64,000 nt of DNA from Kineosporia mesophila (GTDB taxonomy: Bacteria > Actinomycetota > Actinomycetes > Actinomycetales > Kineosporiaceae): contig NZ_JAJOMA010000016.1 of assembly GCF_021129235.1 (NCBI RefSeq), forward strand, positions 1 to 64,000, written 5' to 3'. The position numbers were made by a program, and so were the translations under genes. The notes beneath the pieces were generated by a model. It was given only the letters and a program-made list of their open reading frames with translations, was not told the origin of the DNA and ran no database searches. Shown piece by piece: positions 37,673 through 46,243 of this stretch. Position 1 is the first letter of the stretch. Each line of letters begins with the position of its first letter.

Positions 37673-37996
37673 ATGCGCCAGATTCAGCACCCCCAGGGGC
37701 ATCGCTGGGTAACTACTTCTGTCGTCGACGAGGAGGCCATCGATCATGAGCGGACGATCGGCGTCGTGGCCGTCACCGGGGACGAGGTATCGGTCCGCGT
37801 GGCCCAGCGCATCGATTTCGATCTGACGGCCGTGCCGGTCAGCATCCGGGCGAGCGCACCTCGGATCACTCTGGGCGCGCTCTTCGAGATGACACCACAC
37901 CAGACCCGGGAGCTGGCCCACCATCTCTGGAAGGCCGCTTCCTTTGCCGAGGAGACCACCGGCGTCCTTCGTCCGAAACTCGTCATCGGCGCCTGA
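37673..37996 (+). CDS. Hypothetical protein, 107 aa
   Basis: Not assigned to a family. The protein has a beta-rich middle (RTIGVVAVTGDEVSVRVAQRIDFDLTAVPVSIRA) and an amphipathic helix near the C-terminus (MTPHQTRELAHHLWKAASFAEETTG). This resembles the small uncharacterised partners often found beside Scr1/DUF397 loci. No signal or membrane segment is seen. A strong GGGAGGAC ribosome site lies nine bases before the ATG. Confidence 0.6.
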   Translation: MRQIQHPQGHRWVTTSVVDEEAIDHERTIGVVAVTGDEVSVRVAQRIDFDLTAVPVSIRASAPRITLGALFEMTPHQTRELAHHLWKAASFAEETTGVLRPKLVIGA

Positions 37997-38073
37997 ACCG
38001 GGGACGAAGCAGCTCCGGAGCGATGCCGTTCACTACTTCCTCCGCCTATGCCGCCGCAGCTACACTCCGCCCC

Positions 38074-38292
38074 ATGGCTAAGAGATTCCCTGTGGTCGCG
38101 CGCGGTTTCGACACCCGCCAGGTCGACGACCTGTTCGACCGCGTGGAAGCGGCGATCGCGGGCGGCGACGCCACCGCGAAGGCCGCTGTGCGGCAGGAAC
38201 TCAGCGGCACCGTGTTCGAGTTCGCGGCGAAGGGGTACTCCCCCACCGATGTCGCGATGGGCGTGGATCAGCGGCTGTCCGCGCTGTCCTGA
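38074..38292 (+). CDS. Small DivIVA-domain-like protein, 72 aa
   Basis: The protein has a duplicated DivIVA N-terminal-type motif. F-P-V-V-A-R-G-F-D-T-R-Q-V-D-D-L-F-D appears near the start and KGYSPTDVAMGVDQRLSAL near the end. This resembles the F-x-x-x-x-R-G-Y-D-x-x-x-V-D-x-F pattern of DivIVA/Wag31 membrane-binding heads, without the coiled coil. A TACACT -10-like box lies 8 bases before ATG 38074, so the transcript may be leaderless. The frame extends 17 codons upstream without support. Confidence 0.6.
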   Translation: MAKRFPVVARGFDTRQVDDLFDRVEAAIAGGDATAKAAVRQELSGTVFEFAAKGYSPTDVAMGVDQRLSALS

Positions 38293-38301
38293 ACCGAACC
38301 C

Positions 38302-38353
38302 CAGAATGAGGGACGCCCCACACACCTGGGTGTGTGGGGCGTCCCTCATTCTG
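38302..38353. terminator. 25-base-pair perfect hairpin between convergent genes
   Basis: Arms 38302-38326 and 38329-38353 are exact complements (AGAATGAGGGACGCCCC at the base) with an almost closed loop. It sits nine bases from each convergent gene end (the DivIVA-like gene and carbonic anhydrase), so it probably ends transcription in both directions. Confidence 0.85.
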
Positions 38354-38361
38354 TTCGGGAC

Positions 38362-39108
38362 TCAGGAGGCGGGAACCGACCGCACCAGGCCGCTACCCAG
38401 CTCGTAGGTGGCGGCAACGATCCCGAGGCCGTTCTTCTCCACGGCGTCTCGCACGATGCCGGATCGATTCTGCAGGAGCTCCGCGGTGGAGCGGGCGTGG
38501 TGGCGGGACAGGTCGTCGAGGCTGGTCAGGCCGGACTGCTGGCCGCTGGCGATGTCGCAGGACAGGCGCTCCACGATGTCGCGGATGTAGCCGCCGGGCA
38601 CCGTGCCCTGACCGAGGGTCTTGGCGGTGGCCGCCACCGCGCCGCAGCTGTCGTGACCGAGCACGACCACCAGGTCGACCCCGAGCACGGCCACGGCGTA
38701 CTCGACCGATCCGAGCACGGCGTCGTCGACCGCGTGACCGGCGGTGCGGACCACGAAGATGTCCCCCAGGCCCTGGTCGAACAGCAGCTCGGTGGGCAGC
38801 CGGGAGTCGGCGCAGCCGAGCACCATCGCGAACGGGGCCTGCCCCTGCACGAGGCTCGCCCGGCGCTCGGGGGTGCGGGAGAGCGCCGCCCCACTGAGAC
38901 CGCTGGCCCAGCGCTGGTTACCCTCCTCCAGCCGCTGCCACGCCGCGTTGGCCCGCTGCTGGTCCGGAGCCTGCTGCTCCGGCGCCTGCTCCGGTGCCCG
39001 CCGCGGGCCGGGAACCGATTTCGACCCCTTGGCCTTCGCCTTGGACTTGTCCGCCTTCTTGGCCGACTTTCCCTTGACCGAATCGGTCTTCGTGCTTGCG
39101 GGGGTCAT
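38362..39108 (-). CDS. Beta-class carbonic anhydrase
   Basis: Interconverts CO2 and bicarbonate. The zinc-site motifs C-A-D-S-R (Cys, Asp, Arg) and G-H-D-S-C-G-A (His, Cys) are present, with FVVRTAGHAVDD between them. The 248-residue protein carries an N-terminal extension of about 50 residues. It is very rich in Lys and Pro (KGKSAKKADKSKAKAKGSK) and is absent from typical family members; it may bind nucleic acid or membranes. It is a single gene downstream of a chemoreceptor on the same strand. Confidence 0.92.
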   Translation of the reverse strand: MTPASTKTDSVKGKSAKKADKSKAKAKGSKSVPGPRRAPEQAPEQQAPDQQRANAAWQRLEEGNQRWASGLSGAALSRTPERRASLVQGQAPFAMVLGCADSRLPTELLFDQGLGDIFVVRTAGHAVDDAVLGSVEYAVAVLGVDLVVVLGHDSCGAVAATAKTLGQGTVPGGYIRDIVERLSCDIASGQQSGLTSLDDLSRHHARSTAELLQNRSGIVRDAVEKNGLGIVAATYELGSGLVRSVPAS

Positions 39109-39194
39109 GTATTTTTTCGCCCTTCAGGGTCGGGAGTCGGAGAACAGGGCCGGCGGGTCGTCGGGCCTGAAAGGTCGGAAGATTCAGGGACAGG

Positions 39195-40748
39195 TCATTC
39201 GAGGATGGTGCGGGTCATGTTGGCCTGGTCGCTGAGAACGCCCTGGATCAGTTGCTGGGTCTGGTTGATCTCGTCGACGGCGTGGTGGATGTCGGCCAGC
39301 GAGCTGATGACGGCCTGCACCCGGTTCTGGATGGTGTTGACCCGCTCGCTGACGTTGGTCGTGGCCCGCTCGGTCTCGCCCGAGAGGTCCTTGACCTCCT
39401 CGGCGACGACCGCGAACCCCTTGCCCGACTGACCCGCCCGCGCGGCCTCGATGGTGGCGTTCAGCGCCAGCAGCTTGGTCTGCGCGGCGATGGTCTGGAT
39501 GTCCTGCACCACCTTGTTGATCTCGGCGCTGGCCTGCCCGAGCGCGGCGACCTGGGTGTTGGCCTCCTCGGTGAGCTGACCGCCCCGCGAGGCGACCTCG
39601 GAGGCGGAGACGACGTTGCGCTCCACCTCGCCGATCGACTCCATCAGCCGCGCACCGGCGCTCTTCAGCTGCCGACTGGCGCCGAACCGCTCCATCGCCT
39701 GACCGATCAGGAAGGCGGTGTTGCGCAGCGCCATCTCGCGGCTCTTGGCCATGATCAGGGTGCGGGTGGCGAAGAAGTCGATGGTGCCGATGAACCGGCC
39801 GTTGACCGTGATCGGGAGACAGACACCCGATTTCACTCCGGCTCGTTGCGCGGCCGGACTCCGAACGCAGTCGGTCAGCTCGCCGAGGTCCTCGACGAAG
39901 ACGAAGTCGTTGCGGGCCCAGGCCCGGCCCGAGAGCCCGATGCCCTGGGCGAACGACGCCGACATGGTCACGTCGCGGAACTCCGAGTTGACGTCGCCGG
40001 ACTCCTTCGCGAATCGCAGCACCTGCGCCTCCTCGTCCAGGCGCCAGAACGAGCCGTACTGCCAGTCGAAGTCACGCCGGACGGCCTCCATCGCCACCCG
40101 CAGGGCATCGTCGTCGCTGGTGGCGGTGGTCAGCTCCCGGATGACCGTGGAGACCAGATCGACGTCCTGGGCCGCCTTCTCCTGACGCACGGCCTCGTGC
40201 AGACGCTCCAGGGCCGACGAGACCAGCACGCCGATCGACCGCAGCACCGCCAGACGGTCCTCGGACAGAGTCAGCACCTCGTTGGTGAAGAAGTCCATCG
40301 TGCCGACCACGTCACCCTGCTCGAACAGGGGAAAGCAGATACCGCTCCGCACACCCTGTTTCATCGCGATGGGAGCGCGGACGCAGTCGGTCATGGTGCC
40401 GAGGTCCTCGACGAACACCAGGTCACGCTGCCGCCAGGCCCGGCCGGAGAGGCCGACACCCTCGGCGAAGGACGCCTCCAGCGTGACCGACTTGAACTCC
40501 GGGCCGACGTCGCCGCTGTCCAGCGCGAACCGCAACACCTCAGCCGTGGCGTCACGCACCCAGTAGGACCCGTAAGCCCATCCGAAGTGCTGACGCACGA
40601 CCTCGAGCGAGGTCTTGACCGCCTGCTCAGGGGTGCTCGCCTGACCAAGCTTGATCACCATGTCGGTAACAGCCACGACATCCGCGTGCGCCTCGCGGGC
40701 CGACTGCTGGACCGACACGGCCGAGTTCTTGGGCGATCGCTTGAACAC
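39195..40748 (-). CDS. GAF-GAF methyl-accepting chemotaxis protein
   Basis: The 517-residue soluble receptor has two GAF domains (about 30-185 and 205-350). Each has the same layout with VTLEASFAEGVGLSGRAW / VTMSASFAQGIGLSGRAW and F-V-E-D-L-G. The C-terminal MCP signalling helix pair with the hairpin tip AAQTKLLALNATIEAARAG and EEVKDLSGETERAT follows. The GAF ligand is unknown. Together with the PAS receptor at the window start it shows that the organism has a chemotaxis system. GTG start with a GGAG site. Confidence 0.93.
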   Translation of the reverse strand: MFKRSPKNSAVSVQQSAREAHADVVAVTDMVIKLGQASTPEQAVKTSLEVVRQHFGWAYGSYWVRDATAEVLRFALDSGDVGPEFKSVTLEASFAEGVGLSGRAWRQRDLVFVEDLGTMTDCVRAPIAMKQGVRSGICFPLFEQGDVVGTMDFFTNEVLTLSEDRLAVLRSIGVLVSSALERLHEAVRQEKAAQDVDLVSTVIRELTTATSDDDALRVAMEAVRRDFDWQYGSFWRLDEEAQVLRFAKESGDVNSEFRDVTMSASFAQGIGLSGRAWARNDFVFVEDLGELTDCVRSPAAQRAGVKSGVCLPITVNGRFIGTIDFFATRTLIMAKSREMALRNTAFLIGQAMERFGASRQLKSAGARLMESIGEVERNVVSASEVASRGGQLTEEANTQVAALGQASAEINKVVQDIQTIAAQTKLLALNATIEAARAGQSGKGFAVVAEEVKDLSGETERATTNVSERVNTIQNRVQAVISSLADIHHAVDEINQTQQLIQGVLSDQANMTRTILE

Positions 40749-40951
40749 TCACTGCTCCACTCAAAGAGGGCGGACCCCTGCCTGGATCTCCTGCATCCTT
40801 CGGCGTCACCCGGTCGGCCCTGAGCCAAACCGGCCCCCGTTTTTCGGCCAAGGGGCCCGCCGGAGCCGCAGTCAGCCCCGTGATCCACCCGTTCGGCCCC
40901 CGGGCATAACCCCGCCGTAGCCATGGTTGAGTGCGTCGGCCACAATGTAGT

Positions 40952-40965
40952 TGATTACTCAATCA
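40952..40965. promoter_or_regulatory. Candidate operator/promoter element before the LLM gene
   Basis: TGATT-ACTC-AATCA is an inverted repeat in an A/T-rich pocket 16 bases before the LLM oxidoreductase start, next to a GGAGGA ribosome site. Its position over the promoter suggests a regulator site. The regulator is not known, since no regulator gene is adjacent. Confidence 0.35.
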
Positions 40966-40981
40966 TCAGGAGGACAGCGTC

Positions 40982-42010
40982 ATGAGCGAGCTCGTCATGG
41001 GTCTCGACACCTTCGGCGAGGTGCCGGTGGACGACCGTGGGGTCCTGGTCTCCCAGGCCGCGGCGATCCGGCAGGTCCTCGACGAGGCGGTCATCGCCGA
41101 CCAGACCGGCGTGGACGTCATCGCGCTCGGCGAGCACCACCGCTCCGAGTACGCGATCTCCAGCCCGGAGACGCTGCTGGCCGGCATCGCGACCCGCACC
41201 GAGCGGATCAAGCTGGCCACCGCCGTGACCGTGCTCAGCTCCGACGACCCGGTGCGCGTGTTCCAGCGGTTCGCCACCGTCGACGCGCTCAGCAACGGAC
41301 GCGCGCAGGCGATCCTCGGGCGGGGCTCCTTCACCGAGTCCTTCCCCCTGTTCGGCTACGACCTCGCCGACTACGACGTGCTGTTCGAGGAGAAGCTCGA
41401 CCTGTTCGTGAAGCTCCTCGACGAGAAGCCGGTCGACTGGAGCGGCACCACGCGCCCCGCCCTGAAGAACGCCGACGTGTTCCCGAAGACCGAGGGCCGC
41501 CTGGACACCTGGGTCGGCGTCGGCGGCTCCCCGCAGTCGGTCGTGCGCACCGCGCAGTACGGCCTCAAGCTGATGCTCGCCATCATCGGGGGCCCGGCCG
41601 AGCGGTTCGCGCCCTACGTCGACCTGTACCAGAGGGCGGCGCAGGAGCTCGGCACCACCGCCCACCCCGTCGGTATGCACTCGCACGGCTTCATCGCCGA
41701 CACCGACGAGCAGGCCAAGGAGCTGTACTACGGCCCGTACAAGGCCGGGCGCGACAAGATCGGCGCCGACCGGGGCTGGCCGCCCGTGACCCGGGCCCAG
41801 TTCGAGTCCGAGGTCGAGGGCGGTTCCCTCTACCTGGGCTCCCCCGAGACCGTCGCCCGCCGCATCGCCGCCTCCGTCAAGGCGCTCGGCGTGGGCCGTT
41901 TCGACCTGACCTACACCGGTGGCCCGCTGCCGGCGAGCGCCCGCTCCCGCACCGTGGAGCTTTATGGCACCAAGGTCGTCCCCATGGTCCGCGACATGCT
42001 GGAAGGCTAG
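40982..42010 (+). CDS. LLM-class flavin-dependent oxidoreductase
   Basis: The 342-residue TIM-barrel protein of the bacterial-luciferase-like family shows [25 protein letters not shown] near the N-terminus. [12 protein letters not shown] and the C-terminal [22 protein letters not shown] are also present. It uses FMN or F420. The downstream gene belongs to the F420/NADP oxidoreductase fold and could supply reduced cofactor. A strong GGAGGA ribosome site lies about eight bases upstream. Confidence 0.9.
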   Translation: MSELVMGLDTFGEVPVDDRGVLVSQAAAIRQVLDEAVIADQTGVDVIALGEHHRSEYAISSPETLLAGIATRTERIKLATAVTVLSSDDPVRVFQRFATVDALSNGRAQAILGRGSFTESFPLFGYDLADYDVLFEEKLDLFVKLLDEKPVDWSGTTRPALKNADVFPKTEGRLDTWVGVGGSPQSVVRTAQYGLKLMLAIIGGPAERFAPYVDLYQRAAQELGTTAHPVGMHSHGFIADTDEQAKELYYGPYKAGRDKIGADRGWPPVTRAQFESEVEGGSLYLGSPETVARRIAASVKALGVGRFDLTYTGGPLPASARSRTVELYGTKVVPMVRDMLEG

Positions 42011-42014
42011 GACA

Positions 42015-42686
42015 ATGACCACCATCGGCATCCTGGGCGCCGGGAAGGTCGGCACCGTGCTGGCCCGCCTGGCCGTCGCGGCCGGCTACGAGGTGCTCAT
42101 CTCCGGGTCGGGCGACCCGGCGAAGATCTCGCTCATCGTCGGTGTCCTCGCGCCCGGCGCCCAGGCGGCCACCTCGGAAGAGGTGGCCCGGCGCGCCGAG
42201 ATCGCCGTGCTGGCCCTGCCTCTGGGCAAGTACCGGACCGTTCCGGCAGACGCGTTGCGCGGCAAGCTGGTCGTGGACGCCATGAACTACTGGTGGGAGG
42301 TGGACGGGGTGCGGGACGACCTCACCGACCCGCGCACCACCTCCAGTGAGGTCGTGCAGGCGTACCTGCCCACCTCCAGGGTGGTGAAAGCCTTCAATCA
42401 CATGGGCTATCACGACCTGGAGGGCGGTTCGCGGCCCGCCGGCAGCCCCGACCGCAAGGCGATCGCGCTGGCGGGCGACCTGGAGGACGACGTGCGTACC
42501 GTCGCTTCTCTGGTGGACGACCTGGGTTTCGACCCGGTCGAGGTGGGCCCGCTCGCCCAGGGCGTGCGACTGCAGCCGGGTACCTCCCTGTTCGGGGCCG
42601 ACACCGACGCCGCCACGATCCGGGCCCTGCTGGCGGAGCCCTTCGAGCGGACGACCCAGCCGACCGTGCCCGAAGACCTCCGCTGA
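42015..42686 (+). CDS. NAD(P)-binding oxidoreductase (F420_oxidored fold)
   Basis: The 223-residue protein starts with the Rossmann motif [14 protein letters not shown]. It continues with the pattern of NADPH-dependent F420 reductase-like proteins ([45 protein letters not shown]). The ATG at 42015 lies four bases after the LLM gene, so the two form an operon. A true F420 reductase or another NADP-linked reductase are both possible. Confidence 0.88.
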   Translation: MTTIGILGAGKVGTVLARLAVAAGYEVLISGSGDPAKISLIVGVLAPGAQAATSEEVARRAEIAVLALPLGKYRTVPADALRGKLVVDAMNYWWEVDGVRDDLTDPRTTSSEVVQAYLPTSRVVKAFNHMGYHDLEGGSRPAGSPDRKAIALAGDLEDDVRTVASLVDDLGFDPVEVGPLAQGVRLQPGTSLFGADTDAATIRALLAEPFERTTQPTVPEDLR

Positions 42687-42693
42687 CGTCGCT

Positions 42694-42732
42694 ACGGCCG
42701 AATCATGCCTCGTCGAAGCATGATTCGGCCGT
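42694..42732 (+). terminator. Hairpin terminator after the LLM operon
   Basis: Fifteen-base perfect arms (ACGGCCGAATCATGC and complement) with a 9-base loop, followed by TTCC. It stands between the end of the LLM operon and the convergent DoxX gene. Confidence 0.85.
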
Positions 42733-42738
42733 TTCCGG

Positions 42739-43086
42739 TCAGGCGCTGAGCACCCGCAGCACCACGGCCACGACCGCGATCAGGCCGATCACGACCGCCG
42801 GCTGCCACTCCGGGTCGCCGCTGCGGATGTGCGCGATCACGGCGCCGGCGAAGTAGAGCACCACGCCGATCCCGGCGGCGACCCCGAGCGGCCACCAGGA
42901 CAGGCCGATGACCAGGCCCGCGGCACCGGCCACCTCGAGCAGACCGAGCACCCAGAGCAGGTTCTCCGGCCAGCCGACCGTGCGGGAGACCTTGAGCCCC
43001 ATCTCGCCGCGGGTGAACTTGCCGTAGGAAGAGGCGATCAGGAGAACGGCGAGGAGCACCGAGACGACTGCGGTGGCGATGAACAT
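42739..43086 (-). CDS. DoxX-family membrane protein
   Basis: The 115-residue protein has four membrane helices. The DoxX pattern is clear: LLIASSYGKFTRG in helix 1, then LLWVLGLLEVAGAAGLVIGL, a short loop, AAGIGVVLYFAGAVIAHIR and the final helix. The ATG at 43086 has an AAGGA site. It is divergent from a TetR gene, and the gap holds two copies of an 18-base operator, so it is very likely the regulated target. Confidence 0.9.
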   Translation of the reverse strand: MFIATAVVSVLLAVLLIASSYGKFTRGEMGLKVSRTVGWPENLLWVLGLLEVAGAAGLVIGLSWWPLGVAAGIGVVLYFAGAVIAHIRSGDPEWQPAVVIGLIAVVAVVLRVLSA

Positions 43087-43121
43087 CAGGCGGGTTCCTT
43101 CACGGACGAGGTGGCGGCGAT

Positions 43122-43139
43122 CTGGAGTGGCCACTCCAG
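43122..43139. promoter_or_regulatory. TetR operator copy 1
   Basis: CTGGAGTGGCCACTCCAG is a perfect 18-base palindrome in the gap between doxX and tetR. A second copy with two changes lies 37 bases away. Confidence 0.8.
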
Positions 43140-43158
43140 TTGATGATGGCGAGCATAA

Positions 43159-43176
43159 CTGGAGTGGCCTATCCAG
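43159..43176. promoter_or_regulatory. TetR operator copy 2
   Basis: CTGGAGTGGCCTATCCAG matches the perfect copy at 43122-43139 except for two adjacent bases in the right arm. It is 29 bases before the tetR start codon, well placed for autorepression. Confidence 0.75.
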
Positions 43177-43204
43177 ATATTCCGGACCCCGGTAATCTGT
43201 TTCC

Positions 43205-43819
43205 GTGACGAGGGCAGACGCCGTACGCAACCGGGAGCGGATCATCTCCGCCGCCGCCCTGGCCTTCGCCGACCTGGGCCTGGACGCGTCGATGAACGAG
43301 ATCGCCCGTCGCGCCGGCGTGGGCATCGCCACCACGCTGCGCAACTTCGCCCACCGCGACGAGCTGATCGCCACGGTGTTCAGCGACCGGATGCGCCGCT
43401 ACGCCGACATCACCGAGGCCGCCGCCGCCCGGCCCGATCCGTGGCAGGGCTTCCAGCAGTGCGTCACCGAGGTGTTCGAGCTACAGGCCAGCGACCGGGG
43501 CTTCTCCCAGGTCCTGATCGGCAGCTTCCCCGCCGCACCCGCGTTCGAGGCCGAACGGGCCCGCGCCTACCGAACTTTCGACGCCCTTACGCGACGCGCC
43601 CAGGCCGCGGGCAAGCTCCGCGCCGACTTCGTGCCCAACGACATGCCGCTGATGCTCATGGCCAACGCCGGGGTGATCAGCCACACGATCGATCAGGCGC
43701 CGGGCGCCTGGCGCCGCCTGACGGCCTACTTCCTGCAGTCGCTGTCGGCCGAGCACGCGCAGCCGCTGCCCGCACCGGTGCCGACGCGCCGGCTCTACCT
43801 GTCCATGACGAAGACCTAA
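43205..43819 (+). CDS. TetR-family regulator of doxX
   Basis: The 204-residue protein has an N-terminal helix-turn-helix (about 10-60, RIISAAALAFADLGLDASMNEIARRAGVGIATTLRNFAHRDELI in part). The C-terminal ligand domain resembles the SbtR-like TetR group. The GTG start is near two palindromic operators that it shares with divergent doxX. It ends in a 4-base overlap with the convergent HxlR gene. Confidence 0.9.
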   Translation: MTRADAVRNRERIISAAALAFADLGLDASMNEIARRAGVGIATTLRNFAHRDELIATVFSDRMRRYADITEAAAARPDPWQGFQQCVTEVFELQASDRGFSQVLIGSFPAAPAFEAERARAYRTFDALTRRAQAAGKLRADFVPNDMPLMLMANAGVISHTIDQAPGAWRRLTAYFLQSLSAEHAQPLPAPVPTRRLYLSMTKT

Positions 43820-44202
43820 GAGTTCGCAGCGTCCCAGGCCTGGCCGTGGTCGTCGATCTCGCGCATGTTCGTCTCGGCCCAATCCCGCAGCACCGCCAGC
43901 GGACCGTCGAGCGAGAGACCGCGCGCCGTGAGGCCGTAGTGCACGCTCGGCGGCACGGTGGCCTCCACCCGGCGGGTCACCAGTCCGTCGCGCACCAGGC
44001 CGCGCAGCGTCACCGAGAGCATCTTCTGCGAGACCCCCGGCACCCGGCGGCGCAGTTCCGCGAAACGCACCTCGGCCGGATGGGCCTCGGCGAGCACCTT
44101 CACGATCATCGACGTCCACTTGTCGCCGATCCGGTCGAGCAGATGACGTGTCGGGCAGAGCGGACTGAACAGGTCACCCCGTGGTTTCACCGGGCTCACC
44201 AC
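43816..44202 (-). CDS. HxlR-family regulator
   Basis: The 128-residue winged-helix protein has the family features: C-P-T-R-H-L-L-D-R-I-G-D-K-W with an early Cys, FAELRRRVPGVSQKMLSVTLRGLVRDGLV, and a wing ending VHYGLTARG. It is divergent from an alpha/beta hydrolase gene with 86 bases between the starts and probably regulates it. HxlR proteins often sense quinones or electrophiles through the Cys. GTG start; two further GTGs downstream leave the exact start open. Confidence 0.88.
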   Translation of the reverse strand: MVSPVKPRGDLFSPLCPTRHLLDRIGDKWTSMIVKVLAEAHPAEVRFAELRRRVPGVSQKMLSVTLRGLVRDGLVTRRVEATVPPSVHYGLTARGLSLDGPLAVLRDWAETNMREIDDHGQAWDAANS

Positions 44203-44288
44203 CTTCCCCGGAAGTGCCTTCTTGGCAACCCCGGTCTCCTACGGTGTGCTGGTCTCTGATGGTAACCGCCCCTGACGAGGAGACTCTT

Positions 44289-45101
44289 GTGCGCATCCCG
44301 GTGAACGGCATCGAGATCAACGTGACGGTGGAGGGCTCGGGCGAGCCGGTCGTGCTGCTGCACGGCTGGCCGCACACCTGGCGGGTCTGGAGCGAGGTGA
44401 TCCCGGAGCTCGCCGGGCGCCACCAGGTGCTCGCCCCGGACCTGCGGGGCCTGGGCGACAGCGACCGCCCGGCCGGCGGGTACGACCTGAACACGCTGGC
44501 GGACGATGTGCTCTCCCTTCTCGATGCCCACGGGTTACGCACGGCGCACCTGGTGGGCATCGATCTGGGCGCACCGATCGCCTTCTTCACGGCCCTGCGC
44601 GATCCCGGCCGGGTCAGCCGCCTGGTGCTGACCGAGGGCCTGATCGGAACCCTGCCCGGGGCCGAGAATTTCGCGCCCCCGTGGTGGTTCGGCTTCCACC
44701 GGGTGCCCGGCCTGGCCGAGACCGTGCTGCCCGGCCACGAGGCCGAGTACCTGAACTGGTTCTACCGTTCGGGCACACTGGGACGCGGCCTGCCGGCACA
44801 CATTGAAGACGCGTTCGTGCGCGCCTACAGCGGCACCGAGGGTTTGCGGGGTGGTTTCGAACACTACCGGGCCATGCCCGGGAATGCTTCCCTGATAGCC
44901 GATCTCGCGTCGAAGCGGCGTCTGACCGTACCCACCGCGGTAATCGGCGGGGCCACGGTCGGCGAGGCGACGGCGAACCAGGTGCGGCCCCTGGCCGACG
45001 ATCTACAGGCCTTCCGGATCCCGGACGGTGGCCACATCCTCCCGCTGGACCGCCCGCGAGAGCTGCTGGAGATCATGGTCCCGTTCTTGGGCCGGGCCTA
45101 G
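44289..45101 (+). CDS. Alpha/beta hydrolase, epoxide-hydrolase-like
   Basis: The 270-residue protein has the H-G-W-P-H-T-W oxyanion segment. The nucleophile elbow G-I-D-L-G-A has Asp as nucleophile, as in epoxide hydrolases and dehalogenases. A lid with two Tyr regions (LNWFYRSG, FEHYRAMPG) and a C-terminal His in DGGHILPLDRP are also visible. The GTG at 44289 follows a GAGGAG site. The open frame extends upstream into the HxlR gene without support. It is probably controlled by the divergent HxlR regulator. Confidence 0.87.
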   Translation: MRIPVNGIEINVTVEGSGEPVVLLHGWPHTWRVWSEVIPELAGRHQVLAPDLRGLGDSDRPAGGYDLNTLADDVLSLLDAHGLRTAHLVGIDLGAPIAFFTALRDPGRVSRLVLTEGLIGTLPGAENFAPPWWFGFHRVPGLAETVLPGHEAEYLNWFYRSGTLGRGLPAHIEDAFVRAYSGTEGLRGGFEHYRAMPGNASLIADLASKRRLTVPTAVIGGATVGEATANQVRPLADDLQAFRIPDGGHILPLDRPRELLEIMVPFLGRA

Positions 45102-45345
45102 CCGACGGGCTTGCCGATCCCGTCCCGCTCGAGCCGGTGCCGCAGGCCGGAGAAAACCTCACCCGGCCGGGACAGCTCGGGCCCACCCAGGCCGAGCAGC
45201 TCGTCCAGTCGTTCCTGGGAGATCTGACGGGACCGGTCCACCATCTCCTCCCCCGCCTCCGTCACCTCCAGCAGGGACGAGCGCCGGTCGGCCGGATTGG
45301 GCACCCGCCGCACCCAGCCGAGCGTCTCCAGCCGGTCGACCCCCG
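45098..45345 (-). pseudogene. MarR regulator remnant (C-terminal part only)
   Basis: The conserved MarR wing and C-terminal helices are present: VDRLETLGWVRRVPNPADRR, LLEVTEAGEEMVDRSRQ and LDELLGLGGPELSR. The first half, with the dimerisation helix and most of the recognition helix, is missing. Upstream of PPSG the frame runs antisense into an esterase gene. The break lies near 45340, where a likewise beheaded divergent esterase begins. Confidence 0.75.
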
Positions 45346-46058
45346 AGGGCGGGAGCCGGCCGGGCACGATCCTGTACTTCCACGGCGGCTCGTGGGTGGT
45401 CGGATCCCCCGCGACCGCGCTCGGCCTCACCGCGAACCTGTTGGTGCGCAACGGAATCCGGGCCCTGTCGGTGGACTACCGGCTGGCCCCGGAGCACCCG
45501 TTCCCGGCCGCGGTCGACGACGGTCCGGCCGCCTACCGCGAACTGCTCGAGCGCGGCGAGGAGGCGTCGTCCATCGCCTTCGCCGGCGACTCGGCGGGTG
45601 GCGGTCTGGCCGTCAGCACCTGCCTGGCCGCCCGCGCCGCCGGACTACCCCAGCCGGCGGCCGTCGTGGCCTTCTCGCCGGGACTGGACTTCACGATGAG
45701 CGGCGACAGCATGACCACGAAGGCGGGCATCGACCCGATCTTCACCCGCAACGACCTGGTCCCAATGAAAGCCCTGTACCCGAACGGGCAGGACCCGAAG
45801 CAGGAACTGCTGAGCCCGGCGATCGTGGGCGACCTCACCGGACTGCCGCCGCTCCTGCTGCAGGCCGGCACGAATGAGGTGCTGCTCGACGACTCCACCC
45901 GGGTCGCGGAGCGGGCGCGGGCCGCCGGGGTGGACGTGGTGCTCGACGTCGTCGCGGGCGTACCGCACGTGTTCCAGGCCTTCACCGACGTACTGGACGA
46001 GGCCGGTGCCGCCCTGGACCGGGCAGCCCTCTTCCTCACCCAGCACCTCGATGGCTGA
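45340..46058 (+). pseudogene. HSL-type esterase remnant (N-terminal cap lost)
   Basis: From GSRPGTILYFHGGSWVVG onward this is a hormone-sensitive-lipase-type alpha/beta hydrolase with the HGGS oxyanion motif, YRLAPEHPFPAA, the nucleophile elbow G-D-S-A-G-G and a C-terminal His in VPHVFQAF. Family members have about 60-80 residues before this point, forming the cap and start. Here that part is replaced by antisense MarR sequence with no ribosome site. A TTG at 45297 could start a chimeric N-terminus, so weak expression cannot be excluded. Confidence 0.7.
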
Positions 46059-46243
46059 ACGATGTAGCCAGGGATCACACTCTGACCATTTTCACCACTC
46101 AGGGTGACGTAGCAGTTGCTGATCATCTATGGTGTGTGTGCTGGGCCACAGCCACTCCGGGCCGAGAGCGCTGGGAAATCCCCGTGCCTCGGGCGCATTC
46201 GCCAATGCCGGGGACCCTTTGTGTCATTGGCTCCGGAGACGAC

